In this document: one piece after another, positions 36,218-47,915 of the stretch
Layout of the letters: each line of letters opens with the position of its first letter
How positions within the stretch are numbered: the stretch's first letter is position 1
Origin: Aphelocoma coerulescens
Lineage: Eukaryota; Chordata; Aves; Passeriformes; Corvidae
DNA: 64,000 nt
Direction of reading: 5' to 3'
Assembly (NCBI RefSeq): GCF_041296385.1
Contig: NC_091017.1
Span: forward strand, 9,046,001 to 9,110,000
The notes under the pieces: generated by a model
What the model was told of the DNA's origin: nothing
The model's input: the letters and a program-made list of their open reading frames with translations, nothing else
Databases searched by the model: none
Position numbers and translations under genes: made by a program

Positions 36218-36578
36218 CGGAAGCAGAGGGAGCATCAGGGACCAATGATCTGAGGGCATGTGGGCAGTACACAGGCAGGACTAGGGAATGGGAGCCAATG
36301 GAGAAGCTCTGAGGGAGTGGCGAGGGCAAGGGCCAGTGGGGGGAACCTGGAGTGGAGAACCTTCTAGGCCATGGGACATAAAAGGTAAGAAAGGGGCCAG
36401 GAGGCCAACAGGGCCAACCAGGAAAGCAGAACTGGGGTTCATTAACATAGCAGGGCAAAGCATCCTGGGGGAAGCTTCTTCTGTTCATCCTAACCTAGGG
36501 AGGATCTTTTGGTACTAGGGACTATCCTACCAGCTGACTCTCTTTGTCCTTTGCTCTGTAGGCTCACCAGCCACCACA

Positions 36579-38550
36579 ATTGTGTATGAATATGGGTGGT
36601 GCAATAAAACTTTCAAGTGCATTGCTGCCAAAGAATAGAAGTCATAGCTCCATCTTAGGTTCTAGGCATTCCAGTGCAAACTTTGGAAAGTAAGAAGCCG
36701 TTTAAACATAGCATTTCCAATCTCCTTGGCTGAGTAAACCCTTGCAGTGTTTCAGCATGTGACCTAGATGTTGTGTACTTTTTCTTACTCCTGTTGGAGA
36801 CTGCTGTGGCTGATGCCACAGGTTCTTGGGCAGCCTGTAGCAGATAACTTGCTACAGAGATCAACTGCTGCTTACCCAGTTTGGGACAGGAGCTCTGACA
36901 GCCTCCAAAAGAGACACTGCACATAAACATCTCTCAGCAATGTCATCTTTCTCTGGGACTATGGAGTCCATCTCTTTCTTTTTGGTGTTCATGGCTCAGA
37001 TACTGTGGTGGTATGGGAAGATGAGTAAGGAGTGGTAGACATGTGAAGCAGTAGAATTTTACTGGCAAACCCATAGGCTCTTCTAGGACTACAGACTTTT
37101 CTGAAAATCACACTCTTTTCTTCAGGCTTTCCTTTATGGTTACACACTTTTTTAAGCTTTCCAGTCCTGGTAGGGATCTTGACTGAGTTCCTGTTTTAAG
37201 AACTGGAATACACAGTAAGAAACCAAGTACAGAACTGTAGTAAAGAAAGACGAAAATTATTGGAAAAAAAAGCAAACTGGTTTATTTTAAGAATACATGA
37301 AATCTATAGAACTGACTTTAAATAGAACTTGAGATAGGTGGATAAATAATTTTGGCTATATCTAGAGCTGAGCAAGAGAACAGTATAGATACACTTGTGG
37401 AGTCTAGAGCTAAGCCAAATGTTGTACTGTGCTGTAGCTGGTCTGAAGGTGAGCTCTGCTACCCCTGCAAAGCTTTGCCCTTGGAAATATAAAACCCCAC
37501 TGGTAGTTAAGTTCCTCTGTCCTCTATTTCCATCCCTACCATAATTGCTTTACAGCAGAGGACTGGCCAGAGGGGACTGTAGTTTTACTTATGGTCTGAT
37601 TATGGTGCCTCTGGAGAGTAATAAATAGAAAATATTTAACTGGGATGCTGTATATTGATTAAAGATTACCAAAATGAAGCCTGCTTATCTTTGCAAAGGC
37701 AATATAGTAACAAAAATGGTGTGTAGCCTTGATCAATGTAGCTTAAGGCTTTTTTTTCTGTTATCTCTGAGTGCATTACTTTCACTGTCCATGTGATGGT
37801 TAGGGTTGTAACACAGTGGTTTAGAATAACTTATTAGATTAGAAACCCAACAAATGTGATAAATTAATGAGAATATTTTTATATTTTGCTGTAGACATGT
37901 ACATATACCTTGATTAAGGTATATGCCAGTTTCTAATTGATGTGTAGGAAGTAGAATAAATTTATGGGGGCTAAGATAAGTGCCTTGATAAGAAGTACAA
38001 GGAACAGATGACAAAAAATGTTGTACATGGGTAATAAGTGATTATGAATCTCCCACACATCTTTGAGCACAAAGAAACAAGCAAACAACTTAATATCATA
38101 AACAAAACAGTACACTCTAAAGCTCAAAATTTCAAATTATTTTTACTGCCATTTAGCTTTACTTTTAATGTAATTAGTATCAACCAGACAGAATTTAATG
38201 TGAATGTGTGAGTGTGTATGCATCCAGCCAGACACATAGGAAAATGCAGATAATATATTTAGTGCTTGAGCACAGTTAGCAGAACGATGTCATCGCGCAG
38301 AGAGATGTTCGCACTGTATAATTACCTTATGACAAACACATATATTGGGATTATAAAGAATATTCAATCAAAGAACTATGCCATTCTGCACAGTATATAA
38401 TTTTAAATAGAAGCATTCCAGCTGTTGCCAGTACTGCTGTCAAGTTTGTATCTAAGCACACTCCCAGCACTAGAAAGTCTGATTTAATGCAGCTCCTCTG
38501 GTGTGAATTTTTAAGAGCCCAGGTTCTAATCCCCAGTGTTCTTTCCGAGC
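36579..38550. other. Intergenic DNA, no gene seen
   Basis: About 2 kb of unique-looking AT-rich DNA between two solo LTRs. It holds a perfect 10-bp-arm palindrome at 37902-37925. Confidence 0.55.
37902..37925. repeat. Perfect short palindrome, 10-bp arms
   Basis: CATATACCTT, spacer GATT, then the exact reverse complement AAGGTATATG. Confidence 0.85.
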
Positions 38551-39124
38551 TGTGCATGACTCTTGGGGTCACTGAGCCAGCAGCTCTGATGGCCGAGGGG
38601 CCAGGGAGCCCCGAAATAGCAAACGCCTGCTGGTGGAAAAACTCAGAGGTCTGAAAACATCCTTCTTACCTCATGTAAAGAAAGGAAAAGCCTCTCCCAC
38701 AACGCCTCGTGAATGAATTGTAACCCTACACAGCCTTCCCTGTTGGTTCCCTACCCTATTCCCGCCTTTGTAGCGCCCCCGTGCCCTCAGACCATTGGCT
38801 GCAGTGCTCTGCCCGCGCCGAGTACGAAATGCTGGATCGCGCCTTACCCGCTCTCTCTTCGCCTCTGGTCTCCCTTTGCGGAGGAAGGAATAGACCTTGT
38901 CCGTGGAATTGCCATGCGGAGAGCCCTCCTAACTCCTTGTCTCTGGTAATATTGAGCTGTCTGGCTTGAGTGTGTGCATGAGAGAGATCTGCGCCTAAAC
39001 AGCTGCGCAGGGGGGAAGGAGTAAGCTAGCTAGCGTGCTGCACAGCCGCACCCTAAGCAATCTCTTGCCAGGGACGCTTCAGGGGAAAACGCAGTGAACC
39101 CCCCTCCAGCCGAACACCACACAC
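38551..39124 (+). mobile_element. Solo LTR of an avian endogenous retrovirus (degraded)
   Basis: A 0.57-kb GC- and CpG-rich island in AT-rich DNA begins TGTGCATGAC near 38551 and ends ..ACACCACACA near 39124. The block GGAAGGAATAGACCTTGTCC (about 38884) matches, from memory, the avian LTR pattern of AATAAACCT around the polyadenylation signal, with the hexamer changed to AATAGA at 38889-38894. Sequence after it (GTGGAATTGCC) also fits. No TATA box is obvious. I assign it as a plus-strand LTR with moderate confidence; the boundaries are estimates. Confidence 0.65.
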
Positions 39125-40128
39125 GGCACATGACCAACTCCTTATAAGTGTCAAAGCACCTAAAAATTCAAGATTCACCCACCCAGTAATGTTTCCAAAA
39201 CAACTTTCCCATCATTTGCCCTTTTACAGTGTCTAAATAACTTTTAAAAGGGTCTAGTATTGATTATATCTGATGAGTAAAACTAACAAAAAAAGCCTGT
39301 ATGAGCAAAAAATGAGGATGATGTAATTCCTGGGGAATTACTTTCCTTTTTATTATCCTTCCAAAAACCAAGGGTTTAGAGCTCTGGGTTCAGAGACAGG
39401 GACAGAGACTTAAAACAGTGGTGAGAACATTCATCAGGTGCGTGAAAGGTCAAGGTTAATCTTCAGTGCTACATTTGTCTGTGTGAAATGAAAGATTGTC
39501 AGGGCTAAGACTCTCCAACAACTTCACAGCCAAGTGCAGGAGAGAATGAAGTCCAGGCACCTTACCTGCTTTGTTCATAAATCTTGTTCTCCACCACCTA
39601 CATCCTTGAATGATGGGTTGTTATGAACTACATTGGAGGAAGAAATATAGACATCTACCTACACGTCTCAAAACTGGCACAAATCAGTCTATATACGTGT
39701 GAGACAAAGTGTGTATACATACAAAGTTATGTATATATTCAATTTGGTGCCAGTATCTTTGTTAAGAAAAAGTCAGAAATTTCCAGCCTGCCCTGAATGA
39801 CTTTCTGTCAAGCACCAGACTGATGTAAAAGGAATGGTATGTACAGCTGGGACTTTTGAATTTTAGCTTGCCTTTGCCTTTAACATTTAGCTAATGCCAA
39901 TTAGTGTTCCATAGTTAATAGGAAAGAATCTGTGTTTAGAAGCTTGTAAGTCTTTTCTTTCTCAGCTCATTAAGACTGATGTAGTAAATAAGATCTAGTA
40001 CTTTTCAAGATGCTTTCCAGCAGAATTAGGAATATAAAAACTACAATTTCTGTTTTTTTGAAAGACTGAAAATGAAATACAGCCAATTGAGAATTACGAG
40101 AAACAAAGAAAAGGCCTGATGACTTAGT

Positions 40129-40158
40129 ATATTTATACAATATTTGTTGTATAAATAT
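40129..40158. repeat. Perfect short palindrome, 12-bp arms
   Basis: ATATTTATACAA, six-base spacer TATTTG, then the exact reverse complement TTGTATAAATAT. Confidence 0.85.
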
Positions 40159-42416
40159 TTATACAAAGGGAGAGGAAAATGTCCCAACATTTAAAAATAT
40201 TAGTGATTCCTGGCAGGTCACCCTTCCAACCTCTGTTTATAACAGAAGAATACTTTCACTTGGCCCTAAATAGAAAAAGACTGCTTTCATGGGTGGCTTT
40301 GAAAAAAGCAAAAAGCAGAAAAGTTGTCCTTCAGTTCTCAGCCCTCATCTTAAGTCAACAAAAGAGATTTTGTAGAGAACACCAAAAGATTTAAAGAAGA
40401 GTTGGTGGCTCATAAGTATTGTTCAGCACAAAGCTGCAAATCAGCCTGTTTCTGAAGAGCAGATGGGCTATATTAAATAGGCTTATAGTTCTGTGCTGCC
40501 AGATTCACACAACTGAGCTCTGAAAACAAATCCCCTGGTATTTGATGAAATCCCTAAAGAAGGACCATGAGGATACCCTCCCTACCTTGCTTCCCTGCCT
40601 TCACATTGCTTTTTGATGACCAGACCCTGAAAAATGCTGAACTAGGGTCTAACATTTTAAAACAGGCTTTGCATACTGAAGTTCATGAAAATCTGGTGGT
40701 ATCTGCTGTCAGGAATTCAGGTCAGGTTCCATGACTATGAGGACAAACAGCAAGTAGCCTCTCTGAAAGTACTTATGCTTTAGTTTTGACAATCACATAC
40801 TCTGAAAAACCAAGAAATTGGTAAACTGTGCAGCCTGAAATTTCCTGCAGAAAAGAAAGCGTCTCCAGAAAATTGCAAGGACACTTGAAAAACAGTTCAT
40901 TTCAGGAGAGTTCTTCAAGTGAAACTGAGGCCAGCTCCAACCACCATCTCTTATGGCCAACTTTAACCACCTATAATCTGGTTCTTTCTGTTGCCAATGG
41001 GGCAAGAGGTGGTGAGGGATGGAAGGAGAGAGCAGGAGGGAGGGAGAGAGGAATCTGAAAAGCAGTTCTTTTAAGAGCAGGAGGTTAATGTCTACCCACT
41101 CTGAGAAGCATCATACCTTCCTTAAAAGGAAGGAAAAATTCAGGGTGCCTTCAGTCAAGACTTTTCTAAGTTTCTTGTGGAATTTGATGTCTTTAATTTC
41201 CTCATGCATTTAACTCCTCTGAGTATACTTCATGCATGAAAGGTTGCCTACTTATGAAGTTCATTTCAAGTGAAAATTGGAATTTTTGCAGAATAAAATG
41301 AAAAATTAGTGAACTTAATGTAATTTGTTGTATTTCCAAATTTATCGCCCTAATTTTTTGCTTATTTTCTTGGAAAATTTGACTTTTTCTCCCCTACAGT
41401 CAGTTCTATAATAACATTTATAAACTTCTTAAAGAGCATTGAGAGTCACCTTAGCTGACCAAAAATATATGTACTCTATTTGATTTTATTAATTCACAAG
41501 TTAAAAATGCGGGCTTTTTTGTGTGCACAAGTTTCTACATTGCCAACATATTGAAACATAAATGTGAATTGTATTATAAGCTGCCCCAATTAATGGATAA
41601 ACATCTCTTCCACAGAACCTTTACTAATTGCCAAAGATGAGAAGAAAATATGCTATTAAAAAAACTAGTGAGGTGGAACTCAGATTTCAGATAGCTTATC
41701 AGAATAAGACCATTTTTTAAATGCTTCACTTTTGTTATGCACCTTTTGGTTGTCTAGTTGAACAGCAGCTATTTTCAAAATTCATTTAAATATCACAAAA
41801 CTAGTGTTTCAAAATGCATTTTAATATTTAATCACGATTTCAACAGATTTACCATTACACTGTTAGAGATTGTTTTTTCCTTGTGACCAAGTACACATAT
41901 TGATTTCAGATTATTTAGTTATGAATTCTTTCTGTCACCTGGAAGAGGGAGGAAAACAGGACCACTGAAGGTGTTTTTGTTTTATTTGTTTTTTTGCTGC
42001 CACTTAAAATCACTGCCAAGAGCAGTCCCTGCTGCCTGTAATAGCTGATACTTCACATGTCAAAAATTTACCAAGTCCCCAGCCTTCAGCTGAGTGTCCA
42101 TTCCAGTGCTCATCTGAGCCTGCCACAGTGTTTGCACTGCACAAATCTATTTACTCAGGGGAAATGGTTTCTGAGCATAGCAGTAATGGTCCAGAAGCAA
42201 GATGTTTGTTTGAATTTATTGTGTTTTGGTATTTACTGTAAGTGTAGAATGTTTATGTGACTGTGTTATCACTTAAAATAGGTAATCATGCTGCTATAAA
42301 ATTGCCTTGTGTAGATGCATACCTCTACTTCTCCATATGTGGGCACTTGTTATTTTTCCATGTAGGGGAGTGTGTGCAGGCATGCATGCAGTATGCATAT
42401 TTTTTAATATACATAT

Positions 42417-42444
42417 TATGTATAAATATGTATATTTATACATA
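42417..42444. repeat. Perfect short palindrome, 12-bp arms
   Basis: TATGTATAAATA, four-base spacer TGTA, then the exact reverse complement TATTTATACATA, within a wider TA-rich patch. Confidence 0.85.
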
Positions 42445-44467
42445 TATATGTACATACATAACATCTGTGCTCCTCTATTTTAACTCTAGCATCCTTTGCC
42501 TCTCTCTTTTTACCATATCACTATCCAGCAAATGTTCTTGGTTTGGTTATCTGGCGCCAGATTAGGTTTCTGTTAATAATTTAGTGAAGCCAAGTAAGGA
42601 AGGAGACAAATGTAACTCTGAGAAGCACTGAGCATCTTCTTGTAAATTCATATCCCAATTTCTTTTCTCAGTAGAAGCTCTATTGTACTTCAGCAACATC
42701 AAAACCTCCTTTAATGCCTTCTTTTACCTCATGGGTGGGGTGAAAAACCTGTGAAGTAATGTTTATTCCCAAGCTCCAACTATTTTTATTGACAACAGTG
42801 CATTTCTAGGGAACTCTGAACTTAAATGTGTATCCTTTCAAACCTTTTTTTTCTGAGAGTTTTAAGCATTCCTCCAAAATTGTTAGGTACTGGGGGTGAT
42901 GGAGTCGTATAACACCATTGACTGCAATGGAGTTCCTGTGAGGATCAATGCGGTGTGCTTGTTGCTTTTTTTTCTGTGTCTTTAAATACTGTTACCCTTT
43001 ATTAATTTGATTGGTATTGAATGATTACTAGGTTTGGACTCTGTATTTTCTTGATAAAATAAATACTGGAAGTTCATGAGGGATTGTTTTTATTCCTTTC
43101 ATATCATTTAAAAATGTTATGAAAGTAGTTCAGAAAGACAGCTGGCCTGATAGCCAGAAGATGTAAAGGAAACAAAAAATTGTCAGACTGGGGAATGCAC
43201 AAGTATACACTCCTATGTTGCACATACAGCCTGTGTGGCAAACTTCTCTATGAGCTAAACAGAATCTTATCTTCTGTGGAAAGCAGAGGTACATCCTCCA
43301 AATGTTAGCCTAGAAATCTTTTCCAGTTGCTAAGTGTAGTTTAAAGCTGCAAGCCTCAGTCTTTCACTAGCATGCAACCCATATGAGTTTACATTCTTGT
43401 GCCCCACATACTTGTCTATGCATTTCTCAGTTTTTTCTCTGCTTACTTTTTAAATAATGAATCCATCCTCAACCTAGTCACATGTGGGTTTTTTTCCTTT
43501 TCCTTCTAGGGAATATCTTCCTTACTCATTTTCAGGTTCGGAGTGTGTGTGTCCTTCATTGCTCTCTTGTCTGGGGTTATTGATTTATATGGAGACAGTT
43601 TGTATCCACAGCGTCGGAGGTTAAAGTATGTTATGAAAACGAACATCAGCCACATCTTTCTTCCCTTAAAAGGGTATGCAAGGCCTCGATGTTCACCAAC
43701 AGAAGACTATAGCATGCTCTAATGATTTTGGCAGACAAAGTGAATGAACATTTATGACCCTCTTGTTACAGGAACCCCTCAATGTCCTGGCATAGGAAGC
43801 CATCATGTTCTAAATTAACCAAGTCAGTCACTGAAGACAGGAAAAAATAGAAAAAAAGAAAAAGAGATTTAGCTTTATTTTTTATTAAAATTTAAAAAAA
43901 TGAAAGTGTGTATGTATTGTTCAGGCTTCCTTTCTTAGAAGTTACCTTTTCCTTTATTTTGCTAACACCTCATGAGGCTATAAATGTGATGTATTGGAGC
44001 TGACCTAGAATATAATCTGCTATTGAGTTGTGTGTTTATCAAGGCCAGGTAATTATTTTCTTAAACGTTTCTGACAAAAAATTTCTGAATTGCAAATAAA
44101 ACCAAATGACAAACAGGTATGTAGGAATTGGCTGTTGTAAAAATCCAATCTGTATTCCTAAATCTCAAGGGTTTCAGCTGTTCAACCCTAATGCAACACT
44201 AAAGTCTGTTAGACATGAGCAGCAAGTAATATGATAAAGAAAGTGAGAAAAATACGTAGAAATGGCTGGCATTTTTCTGGATCAGAGTGCAATTCACATT
44301 GCTTGGTCACAGATAAGTTATGCATCTGCTACTACATGACATAAGTTATCAAGCAGAGACTGTAATTTGCCATTGGGTTTTATTGACCAGAATACAGGGG
44401 AGTTATTCCATGTTTGACTACATAATTCCCTTAAGGTTTATGTGCACACGTATTTTTGAATGAATAC

Positions 44468-45050
44468 AGAATCACAGACTGAATAAGGTTGGAACAGACT
44501 ACAGTAGGTCATCTGGTCCAACCTCTCTGCTCAAGAGGGGTCGTCCTAGAGAACACGGTACAAGATTGTGTCCAGATGGTTCTGGAATATCTCCAGTGAG
44601 GGAGAATCCATACCCACTCTGGGCAATCTGCTCCGGAGTGTGACCACATGCCCAGTAAAGAAGTTCTTCCTCATATTCAGGTGGAATATGAGTTTCTGCC
44701 TGTTGCCTCTTGTCGTATTGCCCAGCACTACTGAGCAGAGCCTGGTCCATCTTCTTGGTACCTTCCTTTCAGTTACTGATAGACATTGGTGAGGTCCATT
44801 CACAGCTGTCTCTCCTTGAGGCTGAACAGATCCAACTTCCTCAGCTTTTCTTCATAAGAGGGATGCTCCAGCCTCTTAATCTTTATTGCCCTCCACTGGA
44901 GCCACTCCAGGAGCTCCATGTATCTCCTGTAGTGAGGAGACCAGAACGGGACACAGCCCTCCAGAAGCAGCCTCAGTAGGAATGAGTAGAGGGGCAGGAT
45001 CACCTCTGTCAACCTTCTGCCAATGCTCTTCTTAATGCACTGCTGCAGAG
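44468..45050 (-). mobile_element. CR1 LINE 3' end with ORF2 remnant
   Basis: The plus strand starts with the inverted CR1 3' tail (GAATCACAGACTGAATAAGG, TCATCTGGTCCAACCTCTCT). On the minus strand, translated pieces match the CR1 ORF2 C-terminus: LNMRKNFFTG, SPSLEIFQNHLDT and ILPLYSFLLRLL. The reading frame is broken by frameshifts, so the copy is dead. It is truncated on its 5' side near 45050. Confidence 0.92.
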
Positions 45051-45060
45051 GTGCTTGCAT
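44546..45060 (-). pseudogene. CR1 ORF2 C-terminal remnant
   Basis: The frame at 44800-45060 carries ILPLYSFLLR and HPSYEEKLRKLDLFSLKERQ. A shifted frame at 44546-44803 carries LNMRKNFFTG and SPSLEIF. Together they cover the last part of the CR1 reverse-transcriptase protein, separated by at least one frameshift near 44800. Confidence 0.8.
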
Positions 45061-47408
45061 ACTGTTATTCTTAAGAAATTTTGCAGTTCATAGTTAAGAA
45101 AATTACTGTTATGATCCCTACTGTATTGCTAAAGCTGATGGCTAAAAATTCTATCACAGGATCAAAAGTTCAGGTGCAAATCAGTAGATAAGAGTTCAAA
45201 TAGGGAACTTGAAGAGAAAAGTCTTTAACTTTTTTGAGTGCTATCTTCCAAGGCTAAGAAGTAAAATGTTTGAAAAGGAAGCACAAAACATTTTGAGAGA
45301 AGTACAGTTAATTTGCTGTGAGGGCTCAACATTGCATATTAGGAATTAAGGGAAAGAATTCAGAACAGATGATGAAACATTTCAATCTCCATCCTAATAT
45401 ATAAATGCTTTCTCTTGAGTTTATTCCAGATAGCATATTGGAAAGATATTGTGCATTCAAAACATACATAATACAAAATGCAGAGAACATCTTAATTTTG
45501 GGTCCTGCTCTCCAGGACTAACATAATCTACTTTTGGAAGACAATCATTAAAATGTCCGCATTCTCTAGTTTTATACATATATGGACAGAGGCATAATGT
45601 ACAAGGAGAGTATGGAGTGCGACTTACCTATTTTGGATGAAGACAGTGTAAAAAATTATTGTGTTAAGAATACACAGGTATTCACACAATTTGAAAGAAA
45701 TACACTAACATTCTCTTCTACTTATGTAGAAAATACACTAATATTTTTCTACTTAAGTCCAGCAGTGACTAACTTTGGTTTAGGTTAGTTATGTGGACTG
45801 GTAGCAACAGTCTCCTTTGTCAGTTGTTCAAATAATAAGTGTTAAATATTAGTGAAGTATTACAAATTTCAAATTTTAGAAAATGTATGATGAAATGGCT
45901 TTGGGTTTGTTTGGTTTGGTTTTTTTTCCCCAAATGTGATTATAACCAAACAGAGGGTGTCTGGTCCTTGGTACTTGCAATTTGACTGCATGTCGAGGAA
46001 CAGCTGAAGGTAACAAACCCCTTGTTTTAATAACAAGGAAAAAGTTTAATGAATAGAACTCCAAGACACCACAGCTGGTTTTATGTACAGGGGATGTCTA
46101 GGCCATGGCACAGTGATGCCTCAGAGTTGAATGGTGGCTTTGTGACTCTGAATCTAATATTGCCATTTAGGTACAAAGTGTTCCATGCACTGAAGTCAGA
46201 AGGTGTCTATATTTCTTCAGTGTGTAGAAGGATGGGCAGAATGGATGTGTCTAACACACATATTCCACATTGTATTCAAGGATGTGGTAATTACAAGCAT
46301 GCATGGTGCCTATGTAAATGTGCAAATGAAATATGTCATAAATAAAAGCATACTTTCATTAGTTAGTTGCCTTTGTGTTGTGAAATCTATTTGCTTTCAA
46401 GCCTTTCTAGTAATAATTATAGCTTTCTACAGTTTCCAAAGAAAAATAGTATTTTCTACAAGATTTAAAATGCTTATTGAGGGCAGGATTTCAATAATGA
46501 GTAAGTAAATAAGAAACAATTACATAGTTAACTTCTTACTGTTGTATGACAAATTTGAAAAGTTGTCCAACAGCATGTAAGTCAAGGGCATGAAAATGTA
46601 CTTAAGTGTATGCTGTGATCTCTAATATTTTGAAGGGGTATTTATATACAGAATTCAATGTTCTGCTTAAGCGTTTTACTTGTCAATTTACAAGTGTTTT
46701 TTTTCTTTTCTCTCATGCTTTAAGGAGTTATAAGCCAATATTAATTTACCATAAAATATTGCCCCAGTTTGGTGTTTGTTGGCACTCCCTCTTATTATTT
46801 GTCTCATTGCTAAAGAGGTAAACGTGTAAAAAAAAAGGCCTTATCCTAGTAGATCTGTGTCTCCTCACTCACAGCTGCCTCCTACAAAGGTTCCCCAGTC
46901 ACTACTTAAAGCAACTAATACGTAAAAAGAAGCAAAACAAAAGCAGTGTAGTAGGTGGGGTTTTACTGCAGTGTGCGGAATCTGTTGCTCAGACGTGCAG
47001 GCAACAGAAAACCTTTGCATGTCTCCGTGAAAGAGTGAATACTCTGTTGTTTCTTAGTCTGTATAATGTGAGCTGTAATAGCAGCCTCTCCAATCCACCT
47101 AAGGACCTGAACACGCATATTTTTTTTTACTCAGCAAAGGCAGAAGAAGTCTCCATATGAACTTTCTCTTAAGGTTGTAGTAAAATCTTTTAACTACCCT
47201 TTATCAATCTACTAAAGTAGAACTTGCCTGTCATGTTTATATGCAAAGTGTACAAGAATAAATGTGACCTTACATGCTGTTGAAATCTCAGTATTTAAAT
47301 ATTTACTTTGACTTGCAAAAGAAGCTCTTTCTTGCTCACACATGCAGTCTGTGGGGGTTGCTGTCTGCAGGTGGGCCCCTGGGACCCTGGAACCAGTCAG
47401 GCAAACTT
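45061..47408. other. Intergenic AT-rich DNA, no gene seen
   Basis: Unique-looking sequence between two CR1 copies. Frames are up to about 100 codons and mostly non-ATG; none is recognisable. Confidence 0.55.
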
Positions 47409-47482
47409 CTTCCTTTTTTTCCTTTCCTTTCCTTTCCTTCCTTTCCTTCCCTTCCTTCCTTTCCTTCCTTTCCTTCCTCTAC
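47409..47482. repeat. (TTTCC)n simple repeat
   Basis: About 74 bp of interrupted TTTCC/TTCC units abutting the 5' end of a plus-strand CR1 fragment. Confidence 0.92.
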
Positions 47483-47915
47483 ACCTGTCAGAGAGGGTCC
47501 AGAGGAGGGCAACATAAATTATCAGAGGGATATGACATCTTTCCTATGAGGAAAGTCTGAGAGTTGGGATTGTTCAGCCTGGAAAAGAGAAGGCTCTGGG
47601 GAGACTTTATAGAACCTCCCAGTATCTAAAGGGCGCCTATAAGAAAGATTGGGACAGATCTTTTAATAGGGCCTGTTGTGAGAGGAGAAGGGGTAATGGT
47701 TATAAACCAAAAGAAAAGAGTGTAGGTTCAGACTAGATAAAAGGAAGATTTTTCTTTCAATGAGGATAGTGAACTATTGGAACAAGTTACCCACAGAGGT
47801 GGTAGATGCCATATCCATGGGGGACAGGATGGATGGGGCTCTGAGCCACCTGATCTAGTGGGAGGTGTCCCTGCTAATGGTCCCTTCCAACCCAAACTGA
47901 TACTATGGGTTTTTT
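47483..47915 (+). mobile_element. CR1 LINE 3' end, truncated
   Basis: Plus-strand CR1 sequence: GTCCAGAGGAGGGCAACATA near 47496, TTGTTCAGCCTGGAAAAGAG near 47570, GTTACCCACAGAGGTGGTAG near 47786, and CCCTTCCAACCCAAACTGAT near 47881, just before the lost tail repeat. The reading frame is broken. The 5' cut lies exactly at the TTTCC repeat. Confidence 0.92.

Larger units (their letters stand above)
35977..36578 (-). mobile_element. Solo LTR of an avian endogenous retrovirus
   Basis: Read on the minus strand it begins TGTGGTGGCTGG near 36578 and ends near 35977 with ..CACTGACA. On that strand a TATA box (CCGTATAAAACCC; plus-strand TTTTATA at 36211-36217) is followed 60-65 bp later by AATAAA (plus-strand TTTATT at 36147-36152), the U3-R-U5 order of a retroviral LTR. 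A CA/CG-rich patch lies in U5 at about 36047-36076. There is no internal retroviral sequence on either side, and target duplications are not obvious, so ends are approximate. Confidence 0.75.
39125..44467. other. Intergenic AT-rich DNA with short palindromes, no gene seen
   Basis: 5.3 kb without a recognised exon or repeat family. Two strong short palindromes, 40129-40158 and 42417-42444, are noted separately. Open frames are all short. Confidence 0.55.
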
